Origin: Acidobacteriota bacterium
GTDB taxonomy: Bacteria > Acidobacteriota > Holophagae > Holophagales > Holophagaceae
Direction of reading: 5' to 3'
Assembly (NCBI GenBank): GCA_016195985.1
Contig: JACPYP010000029.1
Coordinates: forward strand, 170,092 to 234,091
Length of the DNA: 64,000 nucleotides
Shown here: positions 18,962-28,490 of the stretch, piece after piece
Layout of the letters: every line of letters starts with the position of its first letter
How positions within the stretch are numbered: position 1 is the first letter of the stretch
Position numbers and translations under genes: made by a program
The notes under the pieces: model-generated
Database searches by the model: none
What the model saw: only the letters and a program-made list of their open reading frames with translations
What the model was told of the DNA's origin: nothing

Positions 18962-19699
18962 ATGAGCCAAGACCTCGTCCTGTCCCTGCAATCCCAGAAC
19001 CGCCTCCTCAAGCGGGGGCTGGGCTTCTCCGCCCTGGGCTTCGCCCTGCTTCTGCTGGTGGCCGCCAAGACTACGGGACGCACCCGTTTCACCGAACTCG
19101 ACGTGGAACGCCTCAACATCGTCCAGGCTGACGGCAAGCTGGAGATGGTGCTCTCCAACCGCACGCGCCTTCCCAGGGCCATCGTCAACGGCAAGGCCGC
19201 GGACCAGGACCGCGAGAAACCAGGCCTCATCTTCTACAACGAAGCCGGCGACGAGTGCGGCGGCTTGATCTACAGCGGCCACGCGGACGAGAAGGGCAAG
19301 CCCTCCTCGGGCATGCACTTCTCCATGGACCGTTTCGGGGGCGATCAGCAACTGGCCCTGGGCCACTACGAACGGGGCGGCACCATGCGCACGGGCCTCA
19401 ATGTGTTCGACCGCGGCTTGTCCAAGGACATCGATCCCCTGTACGAGGCTTGGCAGAAGGCGCCCGAAGGGCCCGGAAAAGAGGCGGCCAAGCGGAAGTG
19501 GAAGGAGGCCGGCGGCGCCCAGACCACGCGCCTCTTCGTGGGCAAGACCTTGGACAAGGCCTCCGCGGTGCTCCTGGCCGATGCCCAGGGCCGTCCCCGC
19601 ATCCTCATGCTGGTGACGCCCGAAGGCGTCCCCAGCCTTGAATTCCTCGATGAGAAAGGAGAGGTGATCCAGCGGCTGCCCCAGGCGGCCAAGCCCTGA
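18962..19699 (+). CDS. hypothetical single-TM protein
   Basis: N-terminal TM, repeated beta-rich segments; lies between kinase and response regulator. Confidence 0.6.
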   Translation: MSQDLVLSLQSQNRLLKRGLGFSALGFALLLLVAAKTTGRTRFTELDVERLNIVQADGKLEMVLSNRTRLPRAIVNGKAADQDREKPGLIFYNEAGDECGGLIYSGHADEKGKPSSGMHFSMDRFGGDQQLALGHYERGGTMRTGLNVFDRGLSKDIDPLYEAWQKAPEGPGKEAAKRKWKEAGGAQTTRLFVGKTLDKASAVLLADAQGRPRILMLVTPEGVPSLEFLDEKGEVIQRLPQAAKP

Positions 19700-19730
19700 T
19701 CCCGGGGGCCCGCTGCGATACCCTGCGAGC

Positions 19731-20510
19731 ATGGCCGCCTCGCATGACCTTCCCTCCTGGACCGCCCTGGTGGTGGAGGATGAGCCGCGGCTGCGGGAGG
19801 CCCTGGCCACCCAGCTGCGCGCTTCCTCCATCCCCTGGAAGGCCGTCCTGGAGGCGGAGGACGGTCCAGGAGCCCTGGCCGCCCTGGCCACCGCGCCGCC
19901 AGACGTCGCGTTCCTGGACATCCGGCTGCCGGGAATGTCGGGGTTGGAACTGGCGCGCCACCTGCCCCCCACCACCCGGCTGGTGTTCGTCACTGCCTTT
20001 GACGCCCACGCCGTCGAAGCTTTCGAGGCGGGTGCCGTGGATTACTTGCTGAAGCCTGTGCAGCCTGCGCGCCTGGCCCTCACCTTGGATCGCCTGCGGG
20101 CCCGGGGGCCGGCGCCTGTGGATGTGGCCGCCTTGATGGAAGTCCTAGGCATGGCGCCTGCGGCCTTGTCCAAGGGCTCCGAGCCGCTGCAGTGGATCAC
20201 CGCCTCTTCCGGCAAACGCCTGCACTGGATCGCCGTGGAGGACGTGCTGTACTTCCAGGCGGACCAGAAGCTCACCCGCGTGGTGTGCCGGGATGGCGCG
20301 TATCTCATCGAGCCCGCGCTGAAAGAGCTGGCGCAGCGGCTGGACCCAGCCCGCTTCCAGCAGGTGCACCGCAGCGTGCTGGTGAACCTGCGCGCCGTGG
20401 CCTGGGTGGAGAAGCGGGATGGAGGCGGCGGTCTGTTGCACCTGAAGGGCCATGAGGCCCAGCTGCCGGTCAGCGCGCCGTTCCTGAAAGCGTTGCGAGG
20501 CCTCGGTTAA
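19731..20510 (+). CDS. LytTR-type response regulator
   Basis: Receiver domain VVEDEPRLRE, VAFLDIRLPGMSGLEL, FVTAFDAHAVEAFEAGAVDYLLKP; LytTR FQQVHRSVLVNLRAV. Confidence 0.92.
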   Translation: MAASHDLPSWTALVVEDEPRLREALATQLRASSIPWKAVLEAEDGPGALAALATAPPDVAFLDIRLPGMSGLELARHLPPTTRLVFVTAFDAHAVEAFEAGAVDYLLKPVQPARLALTLDRLRARGPAPVDVAALMEVLGMAPAALSKGSEPLQWITASSGKRLHWIAVEDVLYFQADQKLTRVVCRDGAYLIEPALKELAQRLDPARFQQVHRSVLVNLRAVAWVEKRDGGGGLLHLKGHEAQLPVSAPFLKALRGLG

Positions 20511-21583
20511 TCCAAACGGCGGGCGTTGAGGATCAACATGGCGTCGCCATAGCTGAAGAAGCGGTACTGCTCCCGGATGGCCTCGGCGTAGACGGCCTGC
20601 GCCCGCTCCGGGCCCAGCAAGGAGGAGACCAGCACGAAGAGCGTGCTTTCCGGCAGGTGGAAGTTGGTGAGCAGATGGTCCGCGGTGCGCAGTCGGTAGC
20701 CTGGCGTGATGAAGAGGCGGGTGGCCCCCTCCCGCGTCAGGCGCTCGCCGTTCCAAGCGCCTTCGAGGGTGCGCAGGGCGGTGGTGCCGACGCAAAGCAC
20801 GGGGCGGGAGCGCCCCCGAAAGATGGCTTCGAGATGCGTGGCGGTGTCCTCCGGAATCTCGAAGCGCTCCTCGTGCATGGCGTGGTCTTCGAGGCGCTCG
20901 GCGGTCATGGGCCGGAAGGTGCCCAGGCCTACGTGGAGGCGCACGGGATGCCAGCCGCAGCCCCGGGCCTGCAGCGCGGCGATGAGGCCGGGCGTGAAGT
21001 GCAGGCCCGCCGTGGGGGCCGCCACTGCCTCGCCTTCATCGGCCGCGAACACGGTCTGGTAGCGTGTTTCGTCCTCTTCGGCAGCCAGGTGGCCGATGTA
21101 GGGGGGCAGGGGCAGGCGGCCGATGCGGTCGATCTCGTCCCAATCCAGATCGTGATCCCCGCCTTCATGGCCGCGGACCCGGACGGCGCGGAGGCCTTCG
21201 GGCAGGGTGTCGAGGATGTCGATGCGGGCCAGCGCCTGGCCCGAGGTTGGATCGATCACGGTGGCGCCAGCGCCAGGCTTCAGGCGGGCGCCGGGTTTCA
21301 CCATGGCCTCGAAGCGGCCTTCTCCCAGGCTGCGGAGCAGCAGGGCCTCGCCGGCGCCCCCGCCGGCACGCCGCAGGAAGAGGCGGGCATGGCGCACCCG
21401 CACATCGTTGGGCACGCAGAGGCTGCCCGCGGGCACCAGCCCGGGCAGGTCGCGGATGGTGCGGTGGGACCAGGCGCCCGTGCAAGCATCCACCACCAGC
21501 AGGCGCGCGCCGTCGCGATCGGCCGCGGGGTGTTGCGCGATGAGCTCGGGGGGCAGGTCGAAATGGAAGTCGGCGCGCTGCAT
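20507..21583 (-). CDS. queA: S-adenosylmethionine:tRNA ribosyltransferase-isomerase
   Basis: FHFDLPPELIAQHPAADRDGARLLV, VAAPTAGLHFTPGL, VGLGTFRPM, NFHLPESTLFVLVSSLLG. Confidence 0.95.
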   Translation of the reverse strand: MQRADFHFDLPPELIAQHPAADRDGARLLVVDACTGAWSHRTIRDLPGLVPAGSLCVPNDVRVRHARLFLRRAGGGAGEALLLRSLGEGRFEAMVKPGARLKPGAGATVIDPTSGQALARIDILDTLPEGLRAVRVRGHEGGDHDLDWDEIDRIGRLPLPPYIGHLAAEEDETRYQTVFAADEGEAVAAPTAGLHFTPGLIAALQARGCGWHPVRLHVGLGTFRPMTAERLEDHAMHEERFEIPEDTATHLEAIFRGRSRPVLCVGTTALRTLEGAWNGERLTREGATRLFITPGYRLRTADHLLTNFHLPESTLFVLVSSLLGPERAQAVYAEAIREQYRFFSYGDAMLILNARRLD

Positions 21584-21590
21584 GGCCGGT

Positions 21591-23402
21591 TCAGGCTCCG
21601 GCGAACTGCAGCTTGTGCAGACGGGCGTATTCGCCGTCCAGGGCCAGCAGCTCCTCGTGCCGGCCCTGTTCGACGATGCGGCCCTGCTTCAAGGCGCAGA
21701 TGCGCGTGGCCCGCTGGATGGTGCTGAGGCGATGCGCGATCACCAGGGTGGTGCGGTCCTGGATGAGGGTTTCCAGCGCCGCCTGCACGGCCCTTTCGCT
21801 TTCGGTGTCCAGGGCGCTGGTGGCTTCATCTAGGATGAGGATGGGGGGATCCTGCAGCAGGGCCCGGGCGATGGCCAGGCGTTGCCGCTGTCCGCCGCTG
21901 ACGCTGGAGCCGGTCTCGGCCAGGGGGGTGTCGTAGCCCTTGGGCAGGGCCATGATGAAATCGTGGGCGTGGGCCTTCTTGGCAGCGGCCACCACGGCCT
22001 CACGGCTGGCCTCCATGCCGTAGGCGATGTTGTCGTGCACCGTGTCCATGAAGAGCAGGGTTTCCTGGGTGACGATGCCGATGGCCTTGCGCAGCTCGCG
22101 GGGATCGAAGTCCCGCAGGTCGGTGCCATCGAGGGTGATGCGGCCCTCGGTGGGGTCGAAGAAACGGGGTACCAGGTTCACCAGGGTGGTCTTGCCACCG
22201 CCGCTGCCGCCCACCAGGGCGACGGTTTCGCCGGAGTGGATCTCGAGGTTGATGCCCCGCAGCACGGGATGCTTGGCGTCATAGGTGAAGGCTACCTCCT
22301 CGAACCTCAGCTGCTGGGGCCGGGCGGGCACGGCGACGGGAGCCGCGGGAACGGCCAGTTCGCTGCGGCGCTCCAGCATGCTGTAGACGCGGTCCAGGCT
22401 CGCCGTGGCCACCTGCACCTCGTTGTTGAGCTTGGTGAGGCGCCTCAGCGGATCGTAAAGCTGGTAGACCGCCAGGAGGTAGGTGAAGAAATCCGCGCCG
22501 GACATGTGGCCCGAGCGGATCTCGGAGGAGGCGTAGGCCACCAGGGCCGCCAGGAGGCAGCCGCCCACCAGTTCCATGATGGGCGTGGACAGGGCCGAGG
22601 CGCGGGCGCTCTTCATGCCCAGGCGGTAGAGCTCGTGGTTCTGCTTCCGGAACCGCTGGACCTCGAAGCTCTCCCGGGCGAAGCCGAAGACCACCCGGAT
22701 GTTGCTGAAGACCTCCTTCAGCCGCTGGAGGAGGAGGCTGGAGGCCTCCTGGTTGCGGTGGTTCACGGCGCGGATGCGGCGGCTCAGCTTGCGCACGGGA
22801 ATGACGACCAAGGGCCCGGCGATGAAGAGGGTGAGCGACAGCTTCCAGTTCATCCACATGAGCCAGCCCACCATGGAGGTGGCCACGCAGATCTCGCGCA
22901 CGGCCTCCGCCAGCTGGTTGCTGGCGATGCCCTGCACGGCGGCCACGTCGGAAATGCAGCGGGTGATGAGTTCGCCGACGGGATGTTTCTGGAAGAAGGC
23001 GGGCTCCTGAGTGAGCAGGTGGGCGAAGAGCCGCTCCCGCAGGGCCTGGGTGGCGCGGATGCCGGAGCGGACCATGAGCAGGGTGCCGCTGTAGGTGAGG
23101 AGGCCTTTGAACAGAAAGAGGCTCACCATCAGCAGCGGGACGAAGCGGCTGCTTTGCTGGAGGGCTTCGCGCTGAGGCAGGTGCGCCATGAGCCAGAGCT
23201 TCATGTGCTCGAGCGCGGCGAAGGCGCCGGTGGCCTTGGCGCCCGGAGGCGCCATCTGGAGGTTATCCTTGAAGACGAAATTGAGGCTGCCGATGAGCAG
23301 GCCCTGGCAGAGCCCGGCGGCCAGAAGGAGCAGGGTTCCGCCCAGGATGGCGGGAATGAACCGGAGCAGATGCTCGCGGTAGAAACGGCGGATGCTGGAC
23401 AT
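21591..23402 (-). CDS. MsbA-like ABC transporter, fused permease and ATPase
   Basis: TM domain, Walker A GGSGGGKTT, SVSGGQRQRLAIARALLQDPPILILDEATSALD. Confidence 0.92.
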   Translation of the reverse strand: MSSIRRFYREHLLRFIPAILGGTLLLLAAGLCQGLLIGSLNFVFKDNLQMAPPGAKATGAFAALEHMKLWLMAHLPQREALQQSSRFVPLLMVSLFLFKGLLTYSGTLLMVRSGIRATQALRERLFAHLLTQEPAFFQKHPVGELITRCISDVAAVQGIASNQLAEAVREICVATSMVGWLMWMNWKLSLTLFIAGPLVVIPVRKLSRRIRAVNHRNQEASSLLLQRLKEVFSNIRVVFGFARESFEVQRFRKQNHELYRLGMKSARASALSTPIMELVGGCLLAALVAYASSEIRSGHMSGADFFTYLLAVYQLYDPLRRLTKLNNEVQVATASLDRVYSMLERRSELAVPAAPVAVPARPQQLRFEEVAFTYDAKHPVLRGINLEIHSGETVALVGGSGGGKTTLVNLVPRFFDPTEGRITLDGTDLRDFDPRELRKAIGIVTQETLLFMDTVHDNIAYGMEASREAVVAAAKKAHAHDFIMALPKGYDTPLAETGSSVSGGQRQRLAIARALLQDPPILILDEATSALDTESERAVQAALETLIQDRTTLVIAHRLSTIQRATRICALKQGRIVEQGRHEELLALDGEYARLHKLQFAGA

Positions 23403-23533
23403 GGACCCTCGGCCTTCCAGCTTAGCGGACATGAACGAGGGGGGACCGCCCGGACGCTTCGCGCCTCTGCGTCCCCCCTCGTGCACCCCCACATGGTGTC
23501 CGGGCCAAGCCAGGCCACCACGTCTGATCAGCC

Positions 23534-24346
23534 TCACTCCACCGTCACCGTGACCGTGCTCTTGCCGTCGTCCAGGCTGAAGAGTTCGGTGCCCTTGGGG
23601 ACGTTGAGGGCCTGGTCCATGAGCCTTTCCAGGTCGATGCCCTTCTTCTTGGCCTGATGCAGCTGTTCATCCGACAGATAGCCGCCCACGGCCCGGGCCA
23701 GGCCCAGGGCCAGCCGGATGGTGAGGGTATCGGATTTGCCCCGCTCCTTCACCCGCACCGCGAGAAAGCGCCCCTGGGCAGGTCCGGCGGCCTTGGGCTC
23801 GACGCCCATGCTCTGGAGGGCCAGGCGGCAGGCCTCGGAGGAATTGTCCAGGCGCAGGCCAGCCTGGAGCACGGGCACCGCCCGTTTGTCCTTGCGCTTG
23901 GCCAACTGCAGGGCTGCGGCCACCCGGACCTCTTCCCGGTCATCGGACAGGGCTCCGGCCAGGCCGGCGATGGCGCTGGGGCTGTCCCACTGCCGGATGC
24001 CCCAGCAGCGCACACGGTTGAGGCGCGCTTCCTTGCCCAGCAGGCGCTGGTCAGGGTGCTTCGTGAGGAAGTCGGTGTAGGCCTCGATGGCGTCGTCCCA
24101 GCGCTGATCCTGCTCCAGGCTGGAGGCCAGCCAGTAGCGGGCGTCGGCGGCGCGGGGCGAGGACGGGAAGTCCCGCAGGAGGGTCCGGTAGGCCTGGGCC
24201 GCGTCGAACCAGCGCTGGGCGTAGCGGAAATCCCGGCCCTGCCGGAACAGGGTTTCGGAGGGGGATTCGAGGACGGCCAGGGGGGCGGGTTCCAGAACCC
24301 CCGGCAGGGCAGGGGTGAAGATCGCCATCAGGAGGGGCAGTATCAT
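23534..24346 (-). CDS. TPR/HEAT-like periplasmic protein
   Basis: Signal peptide; RYAQRWFDAAQAYRTLLRDFPSSPRAADARYWLASSLEQDQRWDDAIEAYTDFLTKHP. Confidence 0.65.
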   Translation of the reverse strand: MILPLLMAIFTPALPGVLEPAPLAVLESPSETLFRQGRDFRYAQRWFDAAQAYRTLLRDFPSSPRAADARYWLASSLEQDQRWDDAIEAYTDFLTKHPDQRLLGKEARLNRVRCWGIRQWDSPSAIAGLAGALSDDREEVRVAAALQLAKRKDKRAVPVLQAGLRLDNSSEACRLALQSMGVEPKAAGPAQGRFLAVRVKERGKSDTLTIRLALGLARAVGGYLSDEQLHQAKKKGIDLERLMDQALNVPKGTELFSLDDGKSTVTVTVE

Positions 24347-25035
24347 GCGCCCTCTCCGCGCAGGCGGCGTTCCATGCGCTCGGACTGGGTTTCCAGGTTG
24401 TGGGCGGCGGCCATCTGCCGGAGCTCCTGGGCCCGCTCCACGGACAGGCAGCTGTCTTCGGAGGCGACTTCGAAGAGCCAGGCATGGAGGTTGGCGCGGA
24501 TGATCTCGGCCTCCTTCAGCGGGGCGCCCTGGGCCGCCAGCTGATGGCTGGACTCAAGCAGGGCCATGGCCATGTCCCGTTCCTGCCGGCGGTCTTCCTC
24601 GCCCTTCTTGCACAGGGCGGGGTTCTGCTCGAAATCCTGGAGCAGGGTGGCGCTTTGCTGGAAGAAGGCGATCCAGGCGCGGTCCTGGGTCCGTTTCTGG
24701 GCCAGCATCTCCAGGCGGGCCGTGTCCCGGGCCTGGGCCTGGAGGCTCCGGGTGCGCTGCAGGGTGGTGAAGGCCGGCACCAGGGCCATCAGGAAGACGG
24801 CGGCGGCGGCGAGGGCCCAGGAAGCCTTCCAGCGGGGCCTGGGCGCGGGCGCCAGGTGATCGGCCAGATCGCTGGCATGGCAACCAAGGGCCAGGTGCAG
24901 TTCAAGCAGATCCGCCAGCTCGGCCTGGACGGCAGGATCCTCAGGCCAGGCTTCGGGCTGTTCGAGCAGCTCGAAGAAGCGGGCTTCGTCCAGGGGGCTG
25001 GAATCGAGGCGCTGGGGGTCTTGGGAGGCGGTCAT
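24343..25035 (-). CDS. putative anti-sigma factor (single TM)
   Basis: Central TM WALAAAAVFLMALVPAF; overlaps stop of sigma factor gene (ATGA). Confidence 0.55.
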   Translation of the reverse strand: MTASQDPQRLDSSPLDEARFFELLEQPEAWPEDPAVQAELADLLELHLALGCHASDLADHLAPAPRPRWKASWALAAAAVFLMALVPAFTTLQRTRSLQAQARDTARLEMLAQKRTQDRAWIAFFQQSATLLQDFEQNPALCKKGEEDRRQERDMAMALLESSHQLAAQGAPLKEAEIIRANLHAWLFEVASEDSCLSVERAQELRQMAAAHNLETQSERMERRLRGEGA

Positions 25036-25622
25036 GGCTGGGGTCCGAGGGTTTTGCGAAGTTTCTGGAGGCTTTGAAAAAGGGTGGCTTTGACGGTGCC
25101 CTCGGCACAGTTGAGATCCTGGGCGATGCGTTTCACGGGATGCTCGTGGACGTAATAGGCCAGGACCATGGCCCGTTGCCGGGGGGTCAGGCCTTCCAGA
25201 GCTCCTCGCAGAGCCTGGATCCGCCTGCCTTGGTCGACAGACTCCCAGGGTGAAGATTGGTGGGGGTCTGGTGCGTCAAAGGTCTCGGGAGGGGGTACCT
25301 CTCGTCCTCTTCTACGCAGGTGGTCGGTCGCCGCATTAGCCGCCAGCGTAAAAAGCCAGGCGGCCACGGGGCGGCCCTCCTCAAACCGCTGACAATGCTG
25401 GAGGCACTTGAGAAAAACCTCCTGGGCCAGTTCCTGGACCACCCCCGCCTCGCCCTGGAGGCGGCGATGGAGGAAGGCGAAGAGAGGCCGTTCGAAGCGG
25501 GCCATGAGGTGGGCCAGGGCCTCCTCTTTGCCGGCCTTGAGCTGGGCCATCCAGTATTCGGGGGACGGCTCCTCGGGCGCCAGGAAGGCGCCGTTGGCCG
25601 TCATGGGAAGGGCAGGGCTCAT
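25032..25622 (-). CDS. ECF-type RNA polymerase sigma factor
   Basis: Region 2 ELAQEVFLKCLQHCQRFEEGRPVAAWLFTLAANAATDHLRRRGR; region 4 LTPRQRAMVLAYYVHEHPVKRIAQDLNCAEGTVKATLFQSLQKLRK. Confidence 0.9.
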   Translation of the reverse strand: MSPALPMTANGAFLAPEEPSPEYWMAQLKAGKEEALAHLMARFERPLFAFLHRRLQGEAGVVQELAQEVFLKCLQHCQRFEEGRPVAAWLFTLAANAATDHLRRRGREVPPPETFDAPDPHQSSPWESVDQGRRIQALRGALEGLTPRQRAMVLAYYVHEHPVKRIAQDLNCAEGTVKATLFQSLQKLRKTLGPQP

Positions 25623-26629
25623 GCCTTGCGGCCTCCGAGGGCTCGGTTGAAGGAGACGCCGGGCTGTCCGAGTTTCTCCATCACCAGTTTGAGCTGCTCT
25701 GCCGTGAGGGTGCAACGCAGGCCCACGCGCCGTTTCTCTTGCATCAACTCGGGAGTGGCCCCCTGGGTGGACTGGATGGCGTTGGCGGCGGCCACCAGAC
25801 GCTGGAGCCAAGGGGTGACCTGGTTGATGCCCTCGGGGCTGCCGGCCAGGGCCAGCTCGAAGTGGACGGGTTGGTCTTTGTCGGCGCCGGGGGTGATGCT
25901 CCAGAACAGGGCCGTGACTCCCTTGGGGAGGTCCTTGACGAAGTCGTTCTCGAAGCCGCGCTTCAGCCCGCCCAGAAGGGCCTCGGGCTGGAGGAAGCCC
26001 TGGAAGGGGGCCCGGGGGCTGATCCACTCGGCCGCCAGGGCCGCATCGGGCTGGGTGCTGAGGTTGTCCTTGGCGGCCATGCGGTTGAGGGCCTCCAGCG
26101 AGCCGATCCAGACCTGGCCCTTTTCGTCGCTGGCGGCGCGGATGTGGGCCTTGGTGCCCTTGGCTTCCACATCGAGGATTACGTAGAGCGGCCAGTCGCG
26201 GCCCTGGAGATGGAGGCTCCCCTCCTGGGGGAAGGATTCGGACAGGGCCCCCACCAGGGCGGCGGGGTCCTTGAACTGGTTGAGCTGGATGAGGGCATGC
26301 TCGATGCCCTGCTGAAGGCTTTCTTCGCCCTTCTGGGGCAGTCCCACGAGGTGGAAGGTGACCCGGCCCGTTTCAGAGCGGGGGTTGATGTGCGCCTTCT
26401 GCAGGAAGAGGTCGAGGGCCCGTTCCACCATGGGATCCCGCGAGATGAGAGATTGGACGTCCTTGTGGGTGAGCATCCATCCGGCTTCGCCCGAAAACGC
26501 CGCCAGGCTGTCCCCGGGGGCGGCCTGCACCCAGGTGGACACGCGGGCCTTGGGCCGGCAGGAGGGGGCCGTGCCCAGGCAGATCAAGGCCACCGCGGCG
26601 GGAATCAGGATGGCTGCGGGGCGTCGCAT
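25619..26629 (-). CDS. hypothetical lipoprotein (DUF3352-like)
   Basis: Lipobox-like CLGTAPSCRPKA; overlaps sigma gene start. Confidence 0.55.
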   Translation of the reverse strand: MRRPAAILIPAAVALICLGTAPSCRPKARVSTWVQAAPGDSLAAFSGEAGWMLTHKDVQSLISRDPMVERALDLFLQKAHINPRSETGRVTFHLVGLPQKGEESLQQGIEHALIQLNQFKDPAALVGALSESFPQEGSLHLQGRDWPLYVILDVEAKGTKAHIRAASDEKGQVWIGSLEALNRMAAKDNLSTQPDAALAAEWISPRAPFQGFLQPEALLGGLKRGFENDFVKDLPKGVTALFWSITPGADKDQPVHFELALAGSPEGINQVTPWLQRLVAAANAIQSTQGATPELMQEKRRVGLRCTLTAEQLKLVMEKLGQPGVSFNRALGGRKA

Positions 26630-26691
26630 GGGGTCTCCTGAAAGGGCTACGCGGTCCGGCCCTCCGCGTTTACCGGAGGGCCAAGGTGGCC

Positions 26692-28476
26692 TCAACCCAG
26701 GGCCCGGAGGGCGGCGGGAAGGTGGGGGCTGCGGAGCAGCTGCTGCTGCTCCGCTTCGGAAAGCAGGCCCCAGATGCGCATGGAGGCTTCCCGGGGGGTT
26801 TTGGGGTTGAGCAGCAGCTCCGACATGATGGCCGCATGGGCCATAAGCACGGGATGGCCCGCGATCTGCTCCAGCACGGCCCGGGGAGTGAGCTTGTTCC
26901 GGGCCAGGCGGAGCAGGATGCCCGGATCCAGCTGCCGGTCTGCCACGAGGCTGTGCAGGGTCTCCTCGTCCTGCAGGACCTCCTGGGGCAGGTGGCGCAA
27001 TAATTCACCGCCGGAGGAGCGGATGGCCGCGATGCGTCCGGGCACGCTCATGGCCTGATAGAGGTCGCGGAGGGTGACGAGGGCCTGCCGCTTGACCTCC
27101 AGATGGAAGATCCGGGGATCCCGCAGCACCTCGATGGCGGGTTTGACGCCCCTCAGGCGCCCCATGAGGCGGAGGGCCGAGGCTTCAGAAATGAGGGGAT
27201 GGTGCACCAGGGCTTCGGCCACCAGCGGATCCTCGGACCAGCCCATGTGGGCGGCGATGGTTTCCACCCGGTCCCGGTCGAGCCCCGGAGCCGTGGCCGC
27301 CAGGAGGCGGGGGCTCAGGGCCGGGTTCTCCAGGGCGAGCTGGAAAACCTGGGGATTGGGATCCTTGAGGACGAGGCTGATCTGCTCCTCCTGGGTGGCC
27401 TGGGTGGCGAGGAAGACCCGCTCCTCCATGCTGGCCCAGCGGCCCTCTTCGCCCCGCTCGGGCAAGGTGGCGGCCATGCCCGACCGTTCCCGCTGAAGGC
27501 GATCGTAGAAGTACTTCACCACGCGGAGCAGGTGCGGCGACTGCCGTTTGGCCCAGTAGGTGATGAACTGGTACTCGCTCTCATCCAGCTGGGTGAAGAA
27601 GCTCACGATCCGGCGCAGGGAGGCGCGGTCCGAGGCGCCCTGCTCCAGGGCGGCCACCAGATGGTTCGAAAGCGCCACCCGCCGCGACAGATCCGCCGGA
27701 GAACCGGGCGCTTCCTGGAGGCCTGTCCGGACGGGTTCGCGGAAGTACCAGCGGGCCTCGGCGTAGACCTCCTCGAAGAAGGCCGGTTCTGCGCTTTCGG
27801 CCAGGGCCCGGCAGATCAAGTCTTCGGAGACCAAGGGGTTCAGCAGGGCGGTCTGGCGCAATTCGGCGTCCGAATCCACGAGGAAGGCAAGGAGCTCTTC
27901 CGGTTGGGCCGTCTGCCGGGCCCGGTCCAGGCTCCTCGCCCGGTCGAGGCCCTCGGCGGGCGGCTGCTGGGGCAGGGCGGCGGGCAGGCTGGTGAGGGCT
28001 TCCCAGTCAGGGTGCTCCCCGGGAAGGGGGGGCATCTCCAGGGTATTCCCGGTGGCGGACACCGTCTTCGCCAACTGCTTGGCCAGCAGCTTGGCGACGG
28101 GTTTCAGCCCCGCGTTCAGCTGCGAGTAGAGGGCCTTCACGGATTCGGAGCGGTCCGCCTTCTCGGCGGTCGGGGCCTGGTCCATTTCCCGCATCTGGTC
28201 GAACAGCGACACCACCATTTCGAGGTCACGGCGGATGGCTTCGGGCGTGGCTTCGTTCTCCGTCAGGCCCAGCAGGATGGGCCAGTGGGCCAGCCAATGC
28301 GGGGTGCGGGCCATGAGGGTGAGCAGCCGCGGCGAGGCCAGGGACCGGGCCAGGCCCTCGAGCATGTGCACCTGGCCCTCTGAAGGCAGCTGGGGGCGCA
28401 CCAGGGCCAGGTGATGGAAATGAACCTGCTCGGATTCCGCGAGGGTCTCCAGGAACGCGGACTCCCCTTCCCTCAC
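26692..28476 (-). CDS. HEAT/DUF2336-like repeat protein
   Basis: Repeats of NPLVSEDLICRALAES, NPQVFQLALENPALSPRLLAAT, HHPLISEASALRLM type. Confidence 0.6.
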   Translation of the reverse strand: MREGESAFLETLAESEQVHFHHLALVRPQLPSEGQVHMLEGLARSLASPRLLTLMARTPHWLAHWPILLGLTENEATPEAIRRDLEMVVSLFDQMREMDQAPTAEKADRSESVKALYSQLNAGLKPVAKLLAKQLAKTVSATGNTLEMPPLPGEHPDWEALTSLPAALPQQPPAEGLDRARSLDRARQTAQPEELLAFLVDSDAELRQTALLNPLVSEDLICRALAESAEPAFFEEVYAEARWYFREPVRTGLQEAPGSPADLSRRVALSNHLVAALEQGASDRASLRRIVSFFTQLDESEYQFITYWAKRQSPHLLRVVKYFYDRLQRERSGMAATLPERGEEGRWASMEERVFLATQATQEEQISLVLKDPNPQVFQLALENPALSPRLLAATAPGLDRDRVETIAAHMGWSEDPLVAEALVHHPLISEASALRLMGRLRGVKPAIEVLRDPRIFHLEVKRQALVTLRDLYQAMSVPGRIAAIRSSGGELLRHLPQEVLQDEETLHSLVADRQLDPGILLRLARNKLTPRAVLEQIAGHPVLMAHAAIMSELLLNPKTPREASMRIWGLLSEAEQQQLLRSPHLPAALRALG

Positions 28477-28490
28477 GGCTCCTCCCGGGA

